Below, one piece after another: positions 13,004 to 25,825 of a DNA stretch of 64,000 nt (positions within the stretch are counted from its first letter, which is position 1; each line of letters starts with the position of its first letter). The notes beneath the pieces were generated by a model that worked only from the letters and a program-made list of their open reading frames with translations, made no database searches and had not been told where the DNA came from. The stretch is from Phycomyces nitens (taxonomy: Eukaryota > Mucoromycota > Mucoromycetes > Mucorales > Phycomycetaceae). The stretch lies in NCBI GenBank assembly GCA_022702545.1, contig JAHRBC010000003.1, positions 2,728,001 to 2,792,000 on the forward strand. The letters run 5' to 3'. A program made the position numbers and the translations under genes.

Positions 13004-13908
13004 ATGCGTTCGTTTTCCCTAATTGCCATGGTCAGCGCCCTCTTTGCTGCTACCGCCACTGCCGCACCCCTTGAAGCTCGTGCTGCAAAGGCCAGCATCT
13101 ACTCTGCCTGCACAGTGCCTGGCACCTATGCCTTGACCTTTGATGACGGACCTTACCAGTACACCTGGGATCTGGCCGCCTCTCTCAAGAAATTGGGTGT
13201 CTCTGCCACCTTTTTCATCAATGGCAACAACTGGGTGTGAGTAACAGATTATATTCCGTCTCCTTGCAAGATTCTGATTTGTTTAATGTTACTTAGCAAT
13301 GCCGCCACCGACAGTGTTACCACATCGGCCGGAAAGAAATCTTACATCCAGGTCATTAAGCACCTTGAGGAAATGGGCCACCAGATTGCCAGCCACACCT
13401 ACTCTCACAGAAACCTCAAGGGTCTCTCTGCATCTGTTGTCAAGAAGGAGATGACCGATGTCGAGGCCATTATCAAAAAGGCAATTGGCAAGAAGCCTAC
13501 CTACATGCGCCCTCCTACTGGTGTAACTGATTCCACCAGTCTCCAAGCTCTTGGTGACCTTGGTTACAAGTAAGTTGGACACAGCTAGTTTATTTTTTTA
13601 TTTTGGTTTTTGATTCGGTTTAATTTAATTTACTTTATTTTTACGTTAGGGTCATCCTGTGGGACATTGATACCAACGACTGGAAGACACACTCTCTCAC
13701 TGCCGAGAAGGGTGAATTTACAAAGGTCATGGGCAATGAGACCGGTACTCCCAAGAAGGGCCACATTTCTTTGATGCACGATGTCCATGAGCAGACTGTC
13801 AACGAACTTGTTCCCTGGGCCGTTCCTTACATCAAGTCCAAGAAGTACAAGTTTGTCACTGTTGCCGAGTGTCTCGGTTTCTCAAAGGCCAGTGCTTACA
13901 AGGCTTAA
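13004..13908 (+). CDS. secreted polysaccharide (chitin) deacetylase, CE4 family
   Basis: Removes N-acetyl groups from chitin or chitooligosaccharides in the cell wall or outside the cell. Three exons join cleanly: 13004-13236, 13297-13569 and 13650-13908. The N-terminus (MRSFSLIAMVSALFAATATA) is a signal peptide with likely cleavage after TAAP or a little later. The NodB domain is complete: TFDDGP (catalytic base and metal Asp), SHTYSH (metal His pair), RPPTG, WDIDTNDW and LMHDVHEQTV (catalytic His). The product is about 254 aa, a single-domain enzyme without a chitin-binding module or GPI signal. Codon use is more GC-rich than the flanks, suggesting good expression. Mucoralean fungi use such enzymes to make chitosan walls. 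The exact substrate cannot be read from sequence. Confidence 0.93.
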
Positions 13909-14324
13909 ATCATATCTCCAAAAATACTAGTATTATTATTTTTCCTTCTTCTTTTTTCTTTCTGCTTTTCTTGTATTTGTACCAGCATTCAATATTTCAA
14001 TTGTATAATGATTGATGACATTATAGCATGTTTTTTTTTCTTCCGATTCTAGAGTGAATAAATAAATATAACCTTCATAACAATACATCTATAAACAAAT
14101 CCTCTTCTTTTTCTCCGTCTTTTTAGTCTCTTTCTTTTTTAATAGGTGGTCAATAACATACAGAGGAGGAGAATGATAAGAAAGGGTGTATGAATGTGTA
14201 TTACAAAGATAGGTTGAAAGGTGAAGGATAGAGAGAGAGAGAGGCTATGAAAAATAAAGAAAGAAAGAAAGAAAGAAAGAAAAGAGAAAGTGAGAAAGAG
14301 AGAAATAAAGGCACGCTTTTATGT
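13909..14324. repeat. convergent 3' flanks with GA-rich microsatellite
   Basis: Space between the ends of the convergent chitin deacetylase and UTP13 genes. It holds 3' UTR-like AT-rich DNA and a purine microsatellite: (GA)n near 14230-14242 and (GAAA)n at about 14262-14285. No gene is seen. Confidence 0.7.
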
Positions 14325-17234
14325 TTATTCCTGAGCGTGCAATGTATAATCTATGATGAACGATTGAGTGATCAAATCGTCTATGCGTTGGTAGTGACGA
14401 TCTGTGTAAGGTAATAAGCCGTCGATCAGTTCTTTGGCATTTGCAATCTTGACTAAATCATCCGCGCTATGCAATGATAGAATAGCATGAAGTACTGTCT
14501 GGGCCACATATGAGTGTTTGGCGTTGGTATTCCAGTCGCGGATGTAGAGCAGCAACTTCTCCAAGGGTTCACCCGTCAGGTCACCCAAAACCTTGTCAAC
14601 CAAGGCCAAACCTGTGATACTCTCGTCGCCTTCGGGCCTTGACTCAATCACTTCACGGAACATACCCAGCAGGCGGAAGGGCTGCTCAAGCGACAAGGCA
14701 AGAAGAATGGCATTAAGGTAATCCTTCTTGTGCATAAAGTTCTTCAACTCTTGTTCCCTATTAATCTTGTAAATAAGCCTACAATTATGTAAAGTCATTC
14801 CGAGACTCACTTGACAATAAATTCTTCCTTTTCTCGCAGCTCGTCTTCTTGTTCTTCCAATGTTACATCTTCCCAAAAGTTTACCACAGAGTCTGCACCA
14901 CCAGAGGCAATAAACTTTTCGTCTTTGCGAATTGCCAGAGCCCAGACCTTTTCGGTATGGTTATCCAAGGTACCGACACACTCGTTTGTCTTGATGGTCC
15001 ACAGCTTGACCAGACCGTCAGAACCAGCCGACACAAGCTGGAGACCGGCAGTCAAAAAGTCAACGCGCAGAACCGAGTTTGTATGGCCTTCAAAAGTCTA
15101 GAGTACTATATATTAGTCTCTTGTAGAGTGAATTTGGGCATGTTATCTACCTTGAGACAAGTAAAGTCCTTTAGACTCCAGATCTTGATTGTCTTGTCAC
15201 TCGAACTTGTTGCCAATACTTGGTCCACAGGCGAGAACTTGGTGCACCATACACCACGCTTGTGACCCTTACAGACACCAACAAGCGCGCCTGAATCCAC
15301 GTTCCAAATCTTTGCAGTCTTATCCTGCGAACCAGTCGCAAATACCTTGTCGTTGGGTGCTACTGAGATTGAGTTGATGTCTTTTTCGTGTGCTTGGTGA
15401 GTATAGAGCGAACGGATCGAGGATTCTTCAGTTGGGGCCGAAAAGTCAATGTCGCGCAGGTTCCAGTACTTGATTGTACGATCCTGACTTCCTGTGATCA
15501 TAAAGTGTGTCGATTTGCGTGCAAATGCAATTGCACCCACGGATTCTGTATGACCAACACACACACCAGCACAAAGGTATTTGTTTGATTGCTCTGCATC
15601 AGCATCAAACTTCCACACTCGTGCCGTCTTATCTTTGGAGCCTGTGACAAAGACACTTCCGTCATTGGATCTATCGAGACAGATAATCATGTCCTTGTGG
15701 CCATAAACTAAATCGCAGTTCTGGGTCTCTACGTCGTATACTCTGAGCTGTTCACTGTTGGTGGCTGCTGCCAAGTATTTCTCGTCAGATCCCAAATAAG
15801 CAATATCGACAATCTCATCGTTGTAACCGACCACTTGCTTGACGCGTTTGAGCTCGTCTGCGATGGAGTAGAACAGGATGTTTTGATCGTTTGTCACGGC
15901 TCCCAATTCCTGAGACTTTTTCAAGTAGCTAGACACCAATAGCTCGATTAAAAGATGTTGTCTTGGTGGTTGAAATCTTTTAAAAAATAATACTAATAAA
16001 GACTTACACAACATCGGAAATGGCATGTTTGCTGTTGACTTCTGCTGTCTGGGCCATGACCAACTCACCAGTCTTGATATCCCACAATCTGACAAGACCT
16101 TTTTATATACATACATATACACATATAGACTATCGTAAGAACACATAAAAAAAAGAATCTTCAATGTCCAGTAGGCTGTTTACCTTGATCACCGGCCGTG
16201 TAGAACAACTCGCTGTCCTGCCACTTTGTGTCATAGGCAGACAGGTCTACATTCTTGGATACAAAGCCAACGGTTTCCAAAGTCTACAAAACCAAACATA
16301 TTCTCGGTTATTCTCCATTGTCTTTTAATAAGCAAGGAATTCTTACCTCATAGATAGGGAATGTGGCCTTGAGAATCTTCTTTTTCCAATCCCATACATT
16401 CACAACCTTGTCTCGAGAACCAGAAATCAAGGTCTCTCCATCACTCGAGAAAGAAAGACCACGAATGACACTAACATGGCTCTGCAGAACAGCAATGCAC
16501 CTAAACAAGCAATGAGATCAATGCCCGGTTTTCGATTGACATTGGATAAATATGGACTTACTTGCGTGTCTGGAGATCCCAGATACGAACCTGGCAATCA
16601 TCGGCACCAGAAGCAAGGTACCACTTTCCATTAAAATGATGGAACTTGACCGCACTGACCACACCTCCGTGACCCTTGAAGTTGTGTGTGCAGAATCCAC
16701 GATCGATATCCCAGACCTTGACAGTAGCATCGGCTGAACCGGTGGCAACCAATGTCGACGATTGATCAATGTCCATAACAATGATCGGGGCCTCGTGTGC
16801 CTTTAGGGTACGGACGCATTCTCCGGTAGCCATGTCCCAGATGCGCATGTTGAGACTGCGACTGGCACTGACAAGGTGCTTGCCATCGGGTTTGACAGCC
16901 AGAGTAGTGACGATTTCGGTATCCTAGATAGATTTGGATTAAGTCAAGGTTGCCTAATTATAAAGTACACGTACACCTGAAAGGCGATGGAGCTTCTTTC
17001 CGGTAGCCATCTCAGTCACATCAATATCTTCATTGATAGTCGTAATAAGAGTCGATTCGTCTTGGGTCACGGCAACTTTGCCACCCGTGTAGATGGATTC
17101 AATAGTCTTTACAGACTTGAAACTAATAATCGGGTTGGGAGCAAAAGGCTGGTGGATTAGAAGCTGGGTTTGGTGGTTTGTGTGCGATGATTGTACCTCG
17201 TCTTGAGCATCAGATTCCGCGAATTGTCTTCCAT
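14325..17234 (-). CDS. UTP13: U3 snoRNP WD40 protein UTP13 (TBL3)
   Basis: Component of the UTP-B subcomplex of the small-subunit processome, which acts in the nucleolus on early pre-rRNA cleavage. The start at 17234 gives a 38-nt exon 1 (MEDNSRNLMLKT) that joins 17122 through GTACAATC...ATTATTAG, producing LKTSFKSVKTIES, the family N-terminus. A long series of WD40 repeats follows, for example VKVWDIDRGF, VRIWDLQTRK, TARVWKFD, TIKYWNLRD, TAKIWNVDSG and TIKIWSLKDF. The C-terminal Utp13 helical domain occupies 14800-14325 (LLLYIRDWNTNAKHSYVAQ, then DDLITQSFIIDY). The product is roughly 800 aa in several exons. It is divergent from the trehalose gene, with about 890 bp between the starts. TBL3 orthology is supported by the two-propeller-plus-C-domain layout. 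Confidence 0.93.
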
Positions 17235-18127
17235 GGTGAAATAAGCTTGAGAGGGACTGACCTTGGCTAATAACTTTTTTTCAAGGCAGCAAGTGAGAGA
17301 CAGAGGAAAAGCAGTCACGTCAGGCTTGAATTGAGTTGAAGGAACTGTGCCGGCATGTGTGTGTGTGTTTTTTGTGAAGATGTGTTTTATTGATGTTCCG
17401 CTCTATTAACATGTAATTTTTTATATATATTTTATTTTGGGATTAAAGAAGTACAATTACAACAAAAGACCAAATGATATTTTGTGCCAAGGATTCCCAA
17501 GCATATCTTTACTAGACTTGAAATTGATATATGACTTTAAGAGAATCATAAAAGGTGTATACTATATATCTTTATGTCTAGTTTGCAAATTCTTGTTCCT
17601 TTCTTGTCAAACAAAAGATTCAAGATTGCAAGGGCCTATAAGTTTTACGGCAGAAAAAAAAAAAGACATATAGCTCTGGATCCAAAAATCCATATCGATA
17701 GATTAATGACATCGTTAATTTGTATATAAATCCTGTCACTTTAAGGCTATATATATATATATATATATAATTCAATGCTTGGAGTGAAGCGGCGATCCTT
17801 TTATCCATAAAAGGCAATAAGCAAAGTCTCATTCTGCTGTCAATTCATCGTCATTCACCCCAATTCTGTTCATCAAGCAAAAAAAAAAAGAAAGAAAGAA
17901 CAAAAGAAGGAAAGAAATGAGAATGTATAAAAAAGGGAATCCACAGTCCTATGGTCAGTCATTTCTATTACACGGCCAAGTTATAAAGTAAATAATTTCT
18001 AGGTTAAACTGTCTTTTATTCTCTTTGACTTGGTTGATAAGAAAGACCATTCTTGCTTACAGCACTATCATCATTATCATTATCATTATTATTATTATAT
18101 AGACTACCAATAGAATACTATCTTGAC
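17235..18127. promoter_or_regulatory. divergent promoter region UTP13 / TPS2-like
   Basis: The 893 bp between two divergent start codons. It contains a purine-rich tract (17880-17920), a TATA-like TATAAAAAA at about 17926 facing the trehalose gene, and a (TA)n run at about 17750-17768. No coding sequence is recognised. An exact stress-response element (CCCCT) was not seen near the trehalose start. Confidence 0.45.
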
Positions 18128-20976
18128 ATGGAAACAAAAAGGTTCAATATCGATACATCAAGGCTCCAGGAATTATTACCTATGCAAGGGGGTAAACCTA
18201 GTCTGAAAGGAAAGATCATCAATGTTGTCAACCAAGTGCCCTTTGACTGTGTGCTCGTAACCAAAGACAATGATCGAACCATGGCCGATACCCTTCGACA
18301 GATTGGTGTCATGAAATCCAAGAATCCCCATATGACCCCTGGACAGCAGCAGCAGGCCATAGACGACGAAGACGAGGCTCCAATCTCCCACCTTGCCCGC
18401 CGTCGATCGACTGTACCTGCATTGGGAGAGACATCCATGTGGAGCCTGTCCCAGCGAAAGGGACATTCGGCCATGTATGCTGGTCTGGACTCCCTCAAGA
18501 GAGAATACCAGACACTCTACATTGGTGGCACTGGAAATGTATTGAGTAAGCATCGAGACCAAGTGCATGCCGATGATGTATCAGAGCAACAGCGCGAGAA
18601 TTTACGCGACCTGTTAAAATCAAAACACGACATGGTTCCGATCTTTATCAAGCACAGTCTGGCAAGTGGGCACTATGAAGGATACTGCAAACAAGGTAAG
18701 AATGTCTTGCATACATTTCCAAGGCTAACACAACTTCTAGTTCTCTGGCCGTTGCTGCACTACATGATGTGGCAAGAGTCTGTTGATGAGGGAAAATTTT
18801 GGGAGGCTTATGTGGCCGTTAACCAGATTTATGCCGACACGGTTATTGAGAACTATAGCCCAGGGGATGTCAGTAAGTGCTCAACCGTACCCATCTCCGC
18901 TTATTGATGTCACTATGAACAACTCCATTACCACGTCTAGTTTGGGTGCATGATTACCATTTGCTCCTAGTCCCTTCTATGGTCAGGTCAAGACTTCCAA
19001 ATGCACCCATTGGAATCTTTCTTCACACTCCTTTTCCGAGCTCAGAGATCTTTAGATGTCTTCCACGTATGTTTAATATAGACCAATTAAGCCCAATCTA
19101 AACACCCCCTCCTTTTCTAGGCCGCCGAGACATCCTCCTGGGCATGCTTGGTGCCAACCTAGTCGCCTTCCAGGTAAGCAGATCTATTCCCCCACATCAT
19201 TTCCAACCCATCCAACCCATTTAACCCATATCTTTTTTAGACCTACAACTATGCTCGCCATTTCTCATCCAATTGCACGCGTATCCTTGGCTTTGAATAC
19301 ACGCCTTCGGGTGTCGATGCGAATGGAACGATTGTTGCCTTGGGGATCTATCCTATTGGTATCGATGTCGAACGCACTCGTTACAACTGCAAACGGCCGG
19401 GTGTGCAACCAAAGATGAACGCTATTCGCGAAAAGTATGCTGGAAAGAAAATCATCGTTGGTCGAGACAAGCTGGATCCTGTCAAGGGAGTCCTTCAAAA
19501 GCTAGAGGCGTTTGAGAAGTTCTTGACTGACTATCCCGAATGGCACGAAAAGGTCGTCTTGATCCAGGTCACTTCGCCAGGTGTCATTGAGAGCCAGAGA
19601 CTGGAGAACAAGGTGGCCGAGGTGGTCAGCCGTATCAACATGAAGTTTGGCTCGCTCGAGTTCACACCCGCCAATATGTTTCAGCAGCACATTGACCGGG
19701 ACGAGTACTATGCACTCTTATCAGCAGCTGACATTGCCTTGGTGACGCCGGTGACAGACGGAATGAATACAGCTAGCTTTGAATATATTGTTGCTCAAAG
19801 CGAACGCCACAGTCCCCTGATCCTATCCGAATTCACAGGCACGGCCCGAAGCATGAGTGCAGCTGTGATTGTGAATCCTTGGGACTTTGCAGGTGTAGCA
19901 AGAGCGATATCTGATTGTCTGACGATGAGTGAAGAAGACAAATATGTGAAGTACAAGGTAAGTCTAATCATCATCATCATAATGATCTCTGGGTCCGGTA
20001 CTCATTCGTTGCCTAGCAACTCGAGAGCTTTGTCAATTCCCACACGGCTGGCTACTGGGCAGAGTCGCTTGTCAAAGGACTCGTGGCAGTAGAAGCCAAA
20101 CGGTCCAATCAGGGACCTACTCCAGTTCTGGATATTGAACGTCTCAAGCTGGAGTACAAGAATTCCCGAAAGAGACTATTGTTCTTTGATTACGACGTAA
20201 GTTTACAGATTTGGAACGATAAAGATAATGGAGTAAATAAAACAATTTTCTCGCAGGGCACATTGACGCCCATCTGCGACAGTCCTCAGGAAGCCGCTCC
20301 ATCCCAACAAACCCTTGATATCCTCCGCAGACTATGCTCAGACCCAAACAATTCGGTCTGGATTGTGTCTGGACGTAACCAAGAAGATCTTGACCGTTGG
20401 GTTGGATCAATTCCAAACCTCGGTCTGAGCAGCGAACACGGCTGCTACATCAAGGAACCAAAGAGCAACAAGTGGATAAGTATGATTGATGATATGGATA
20501 TGTCTTGGAAGGACGATGTCATGGAGATCTTCAACTACTACACCGAGCGGACACCCGGGAGCTTTGTGGAAGAAAAGAACGGGTCGCTGACCTGGCACTA
20601 CCGCAAGGCAGACCCCAGGTATGGACCATTCCAGGCCAACGAGTGCCAGAACCATCTGGAGCAGAGTATACTTGGAAAATTGCCGGTCGAGACATTGGTT
20701 GGCAAGAAGAATCTCGAGGTGCGTCCGTTGCTGATCAACAAGGGAGAGGTGATTAAGCGAGTCCTGGTTCAATCCGCTGGAGTTGACTTTATCATGTGTG
20801 TTGGAGACGACAAGACGGATGAGGATATGTTCCGGGTGGTTAAGCGGCCAGAGCTTGGTGCTGATGCTGTTCGGTTTATTGTGACGATTGGACCTGCAGA
20901 GAAGAGTACTTTGGCTACATGGCATTTGGCTACTGTTGAGAAGTTTGTAGATGTACTAGAGGACCTCAGTCATTAA
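18128..20976 (+). CDS. TPS2: trehalose-6-phosphate synthase-like/phosphatase (TPS2 type)
   Basis: Bifunctional-architecture protein: a GT20 synthase-like domain followed by a HAD-type trehalose-6-phosphate phosphatase. It should convert trehalose-6-P to trehalose for stress protection. The first ATG is at 18128 (METKRFNIDTSRLQEL). The N-terminus reads INVVNQVPFDCVL, like yeast Tps2 (INCVTQLPYKIQL), and lacks the RLP...GGL substrate loop of catalytic Tps1, so synthase activity is doubtful. GT20 blocks include IWVHDYHLLL, FLHTPFPSSEIFRCLP, GRDKLDPVKGV and TDGMNTASFEYI. The phosphatase carries FFDYDGTLTP (nucleophile DYDGT), VSGRNQEDLDRWVG, NKGEVIKRVL and VGDDKTDEDMFR, all intact. Exons include 18128-18695, 18741-18872, 18941-19066 and others up to 20976. 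The first intron (18696-18740) is 45 nt, a multiple of three, with no stop. Confidence 0.92.
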
Positions 20977-22041
20977 GGGCCATGGGATTATGGAAAAAAA
21001 AAAGAGAAACTCATAAGATGTTTATAAATAATAATAATAGTAATAATAGTAATAATAATAGTAATAACCAAAGGAATGGAATGGAATTACAAGTTAATTG
21101 GTTGAGTGGTCTTGATTGCTTGCGATAGAGGATGTATACGTACGGTGATAGACAAAAAAGAAAATGAGGAATTCATACAAAAGAATAGAATATTAATATC
21201 TTCTGGTGAGAAATATGGAGAAAGAGATTGCATATAATTCTGTTAAAAATATATTGGTTGGTTGGTTGTTTTTTGTTGTGGTTGTTGTAATACATGCTTG
21301 GCATGTCTTATGGGTGGACTGGACAATGCTCTATTGAAGGCGTGAGAATAGCAAATGTGAATTATCCATTGCTCAGGCTTACTTGTCATATGCTTCTGTG
21401 AGCCACATACGGCGCATTTTGACCCCGAGTATTGTGTGTGCTTACAGACGAGCTTCTCCTGCTCAATCGTATTGTTTTTGACCTTTAACATAATGATTTA
21501 GAGAATAGTATAAATCGAAAGAAAACAGGCAAAAAGGTAAACATCCAAAAACAAATCCTGGATTTTTATACACAAAAGAAAATGTATGAGGTATGAGAAC
21601 CGATTCGAGACAAACCGAATAAATCACCACAACTTTCACCTGCAAATCTAAACTGTGACATCAAAATATCCAAATGATTACTGGTAACACACATCTCAAG
21701 GTCCTTATCGACCATTTGAAAACCTACACAGTCAGATGAATGTGGCCTGTTTGGGTGCCAATCAAGCCATCTATTATTTTCCCAGGTAGCAAACAAGATT
21801 TCTCTATACGACGCCAATATGTTTTCTTGTAAAATGTCTAGTAGAGATCATCCTTCAAGCTATGGTGGTATTACAGGATAAACCTTGATAACCAGAAAAC
21901 CCGTTAAAGAACACTTTGTAAATGTATCATATATTCAAGTCTGACTTTTTCATTTGGCTGACATGTGCAAAACCAGAACAGAACAGAAAAACAACAACAA
22001 CAACAACAAACAAGAAAATGATACGTCTGGCACTCATGTAT
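20977..22041. other. 3' intergenic region with two unexplained minus-strand ORFs
   Basis: After the trehalose gene comes a (TAA/TAG)n microsatellite at about 21026-21066. Two minus-strand frames look more protein-like than background. One at about 21840-21600 contains ATWENNRWLDWHP and FRFAGESCGDLF; one at about 21490-21243 contains KHTQYSGSKCAVCGSQKHM, with a CxxC pair. I tried to join them: the donors available are all phase 1 and the acceptors phase 0, so a simple two-exon gene does not result. They are not part of VPS39, whose stop is at 22042. Function is unknown. Confidence 0.35.
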
Positions 22042-25000
22042 TTAGAGTAACTTCCACTGTGTTTGCTCAATTTTTTCCTTGCAAGAATAATGGACCACGA
22101 CGCCATTTGGAAACACGGCAAACACACTATAGATGGATAGTTAGATGGTTTAGTGTCCTGTCCATGACACTCTTGTCCTTTACCTATTTCCAATTCTCTT
22201 GTTACATTGAGGGCACATGCGATCCTCGGTGATTTTGACAGCTCTCGATCTATAAAAAGCCAATTGCTCTTCAACCTAAAATAAATAAATAAGCAAAAAA
22301 AAGCAGAAAGGATAAATGCATAGAGTATAAATCATCTCTATATTATAGATTTATTATTACCTGCAATTGTTCGGCCTTCAAGAGATTCTTGACAACCATA
22401 TCCATGTTTCGATTCTTGTTGCTCGTACGAATGTATTTCTCAAAGAACGGAAACAGTCCATGCAGATGGGTTGGCAAGGGCAGCAAAGACAGGACCTGCG
22501 AGGCATTGATGTGCGATCCATGGTGAGCCAATAAATCCAGAGCAGGCTCCAACAAAGGCTTCTGGTTGTTGCTAGGCTGCAGATAGACTCTCAAGAGTGT
22601 CAAGTACATCTTTTCACCCTTTTCAGGATCATCCCTGTATATCTTGGTACAATATCTATAAAACAAACATATCAATCAGGTCTGGCTTCTGTCGATTGTC
22701 TAATTGGTACCCTCCCTGGCAACCTCAAAGAGCCTGGTGCCAAAAACTTACTCTTCGGCCATGGTGTAATTGGATAGCTTGTAGACATAGATATCCAGTG
22801 CTTGATCATGTTGACCAATACGGCTCAGTAGAATAGCACGCTCCTCAAACAAGTCTGAACATACGTTAATAAGCACCAGGTAACCCAAATATCAATTGTA
22901 CAATGCTTACCATCCAAAGGAAGACGAGAGAGGATCTTTTCGGGACGATAGTAAACTGATTCCGTCAAAAAGACAATCAACCGGGAACGGAGAGCGGCCT
23001 TGTTTTCAGAGTCTGACAAAGTAACACTTTTAAGGGTACAGAACCATGTGAGCGCGAGCACAAAGGCAGCCACCATTATCTACCTTGGGACCCCTCAGCT
23101 TTGATTTTGTCAAGATAGGCAATTGCCAACTTGTTATGAAAGTGAGGCGATTTGTCTCGAAGTTCATCGAGAATATACTCAAGATACTGAATAGCCAGAT
23201 TTCCTGAAATTGACTCTAGGTGCTGCACAACACTATCCCTAGGAAACGTCTCTACCTCGGCAAGATCATCAATGAAAATCTAGAGAATAACAGGTTGAGA
23301 GTCTGGATAATGATTAACAAGACTTACATCCATGCCAGATCTCGGGTCTTTCTCGAGCACCCATCTTGAATACTTTAGAACCAATTCAAATTGGGTAAGG
23401 CCCAGGCGCTGAAGATAACGAATCGTAGGCACAACTCCACGCAAAGGTCCTTCTGCCTGTTGTCCCAGTCTATAACACGAAGCATATATGTATATGTGTA
23501 TGTTCATTCAAATGGCCCTAATATGAAGCCACTATTCTGTCCCATCTATCTATTCTCCTCCTTGTTACCTTGCGAGCAAATCAAGGGCCTGGCCATGAAG
23601 TCCCTTGCAGTTGTAAAGATCGACCAACTCTTTGTATTTCTGAGAAGAAGAAAAAACAGTTTCATCTCGGTCAACCCTATTCATTGTCCACAACGATGGT
23701 CCCCTCCTCAAATAACCCTTTGATATTGATCATTACAAACCTTTTTGTCCATCAAGATTGTCTCACATTCCTGAACATCACAGTGATTCTGTACTCTCAA
23801 CAGAGGACCCACCAAGGCATCGTTGGTCATCATATAGGCCTTTAGGAGAGCAGTGTCGACCAAAGTTGCCTCGTACATCAGATCCTCAAGTTCCTTGCCC
23901 TCCAAGGGCTTTGGTGACTTTTGAGAATTGGGAGCTCCGTTTAACTTTTTGGACAGCTTTTGACGCTTGTCGGTCAAGAAACGGATCAAATAGGTTACAG
24001 CATCGTGTAGATTCAGACCAGTCAAGGGCACTTCCTTGTGGCCACTCTTGGTAGTAGCCGTAGTGGCCTTGCTCTTGTTAGACTGTCGGCTCTCAGGGCG
24101 TTGCAACTGATTGTTCTGGGAATGACTGTCATCATCATCCTTTTCTTTGCCTCGCAATGAGCTCAGAGAATCGTTTTCGTCGTCTAAACGGCTCATTGAC
24201 AGACTGCCGGAAATCATCTCTGGGTACAAACGGATGACATGGGCAGGAGGGGTGTTTAGTTCCTGAAACAAATTAAGAGCAGTATCATATTCGCCACGAT
24301 GGAAGAGGTCGTGGCCATAGGCAGTGCGGATTGCCTTTAGCTTCTCTTCCTTGTTGTCTATCAAGACGGCATCGATTTGATCCAAAAGACTGACGGCTTC
24401 TTCATATTCATGCTTGTCGACAAGTTGATCGATTTGAGTAGAGAAACTAAAAGGTGTCAGACGCCAGATTTGAGAAGAACTGGCCACATAGACCAGTTTT
24501 CCTTGGTTGAGGAATCGAGCACTCGAGAGTTCGATCTGCTGAACAAGAGCAAGGGTTTGGATGTTGCGCACCTCTACATGCTTTGGTAGGATGGCAATGA
24601 CATAGGGATAAGAGTAGCCTGACATTATAAAGAATGTTTAGCATCTTCTAGGCCATTATGCTTGGTTATATATATAAGAAAAAGGTTACCAATCTGCTCG
24701 GGGAATCCGGACCACTCGATGCCAACCTTTCGAGTGGGTGTTCCATCCAATCCAAGAAATATGCTAACATCTGGATCATCAAATATAAAAGCATAAGAAT
24801 CCAAGCTTTAAGCATCGTTTGATCCAAACACATACGATCGCGGGCCAAGAGGATCTCATTGTTGGGTATCTTTGTCACCATGGGTTTGCCACCACGCGAG
24901 CCGTACATATTGTACAGACCCGTCAGGGTGCTCATGGGGCCACCCTCTGCTGGGCCAGTGGGAGCAAATAGCTCGGTTAGCTGGCCAGCCTCCACATCCA

Positions 25001-25825
25001 TCAGGGCATACTCTGTAGAGAATCCCAGGCAGATCTTTGTGGTTCCCACCCAGGCCATTGCTTTGATGCGATCAGGAATATTGAGTTCCTGAAAAAAGGG
25101 TTTTTGGTATAAGCCACCATCACCTCCTCCTCCTCCTCCTCACACGGTTTCACTCCAAAAAAGAATCTTGCCTTTGTTTCATCAAAAGCCGTATCCTTCC
25201 AGACAAACACCAGCAACTTCTTGCGTACAGCCACAGCAAGACGCGTGATGAGAACCGGGATGCGTTCTTCGGGACTCATCTCCACCATGGTTTGGATAGC
25301 AAACAGATTGGCGCCCTTTGTCTTTTGAAGGGCCATGCGAAACTCAAATGTACGCAGGTCATGAAGGCTAACCAAACCATCTTTTGGTTGTTTCTAAGGT
25401 GAGATTTTGTTTGGGTTGGTATCAAGTAGACCAAAGGTTTACCAGAGAGAGAGACTAGGAAATCGATTTCTTTGATGATATCGAGTTGTTCAATAGGTCG
25501 TTTTGAAAACGCTTTGACGACCATGGCCAGAGTGACCTCTGGGATCTGGTTGTTGTCAGCGACTATAAAAGACGGGTGAGAATGGGAAAAAAAAAGACTT
25601 TTTTTTTAAAGAGAGAGAGAGAGAGAGAAAGTTACCAAGGGGTTCTTTGGTGTCATAGACCATGAGTTGACCGGCAGCTGTGCCAATCAGCAAACGGTCG
25701 CCTAAAGATAAAACAAAGGGTGAGTGGGAATGAGTGGGAATGAGGAAAGGGTTACCATGAGCATAGATTGACTCTACTCTGTTGAGTTTGTCTACTACGG
25801 TAGTTACTTGAAATGCTTCGTGCAT
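22042..25825 (-). CDS. VPS39: HOPS subunit VPS39 (Vam6)
   Basis: Large tethering protein of the HOPS complex that captures Rab7/Ypt7 membranes for fusion at the vacuole. It starts at 25825 (MHEAFQVTTVVDKLNRVESI). The N-terminal part is a CNH-like beta-propeller (GDRLLIGTAAGQLMVYDTKE; LHDLRTFEFRMALQ; KICLGFSTEYALMDVEAGQ), followed by a clathrin-repeat helical solenoid (FSTQIDQLVDKHEYEEAVSL; QALDIYVYKLSNYTMAEEYC). A low-complexity charged insert at about 24210-24060 holds DDDDSHSQNN. The C-terminus lies in two short exons (about 22275-22183 and 22125-22042) that read EEQLAFYRSRAVKITEDR, CPQCNKRIGNS, then VFAVFPNGVVVHYSC. This Cys-x2-Cys...His-x2-Cys pair is the conserved VPS39 zinc-binding tail. 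The protein ends WKLL. One intron (about 25171-25093) begins with GC (AAG, then GCAAGATT). Confidence 0.93.

Noticed and set aside
18053..18127. Hydrophobic N-terminal extension of the TPS2-like protein
   Set aside because: The extension would need a TTG start; the first ATG is 18128 and the hydrophobic run is a translation of ATT/ATC repeats.
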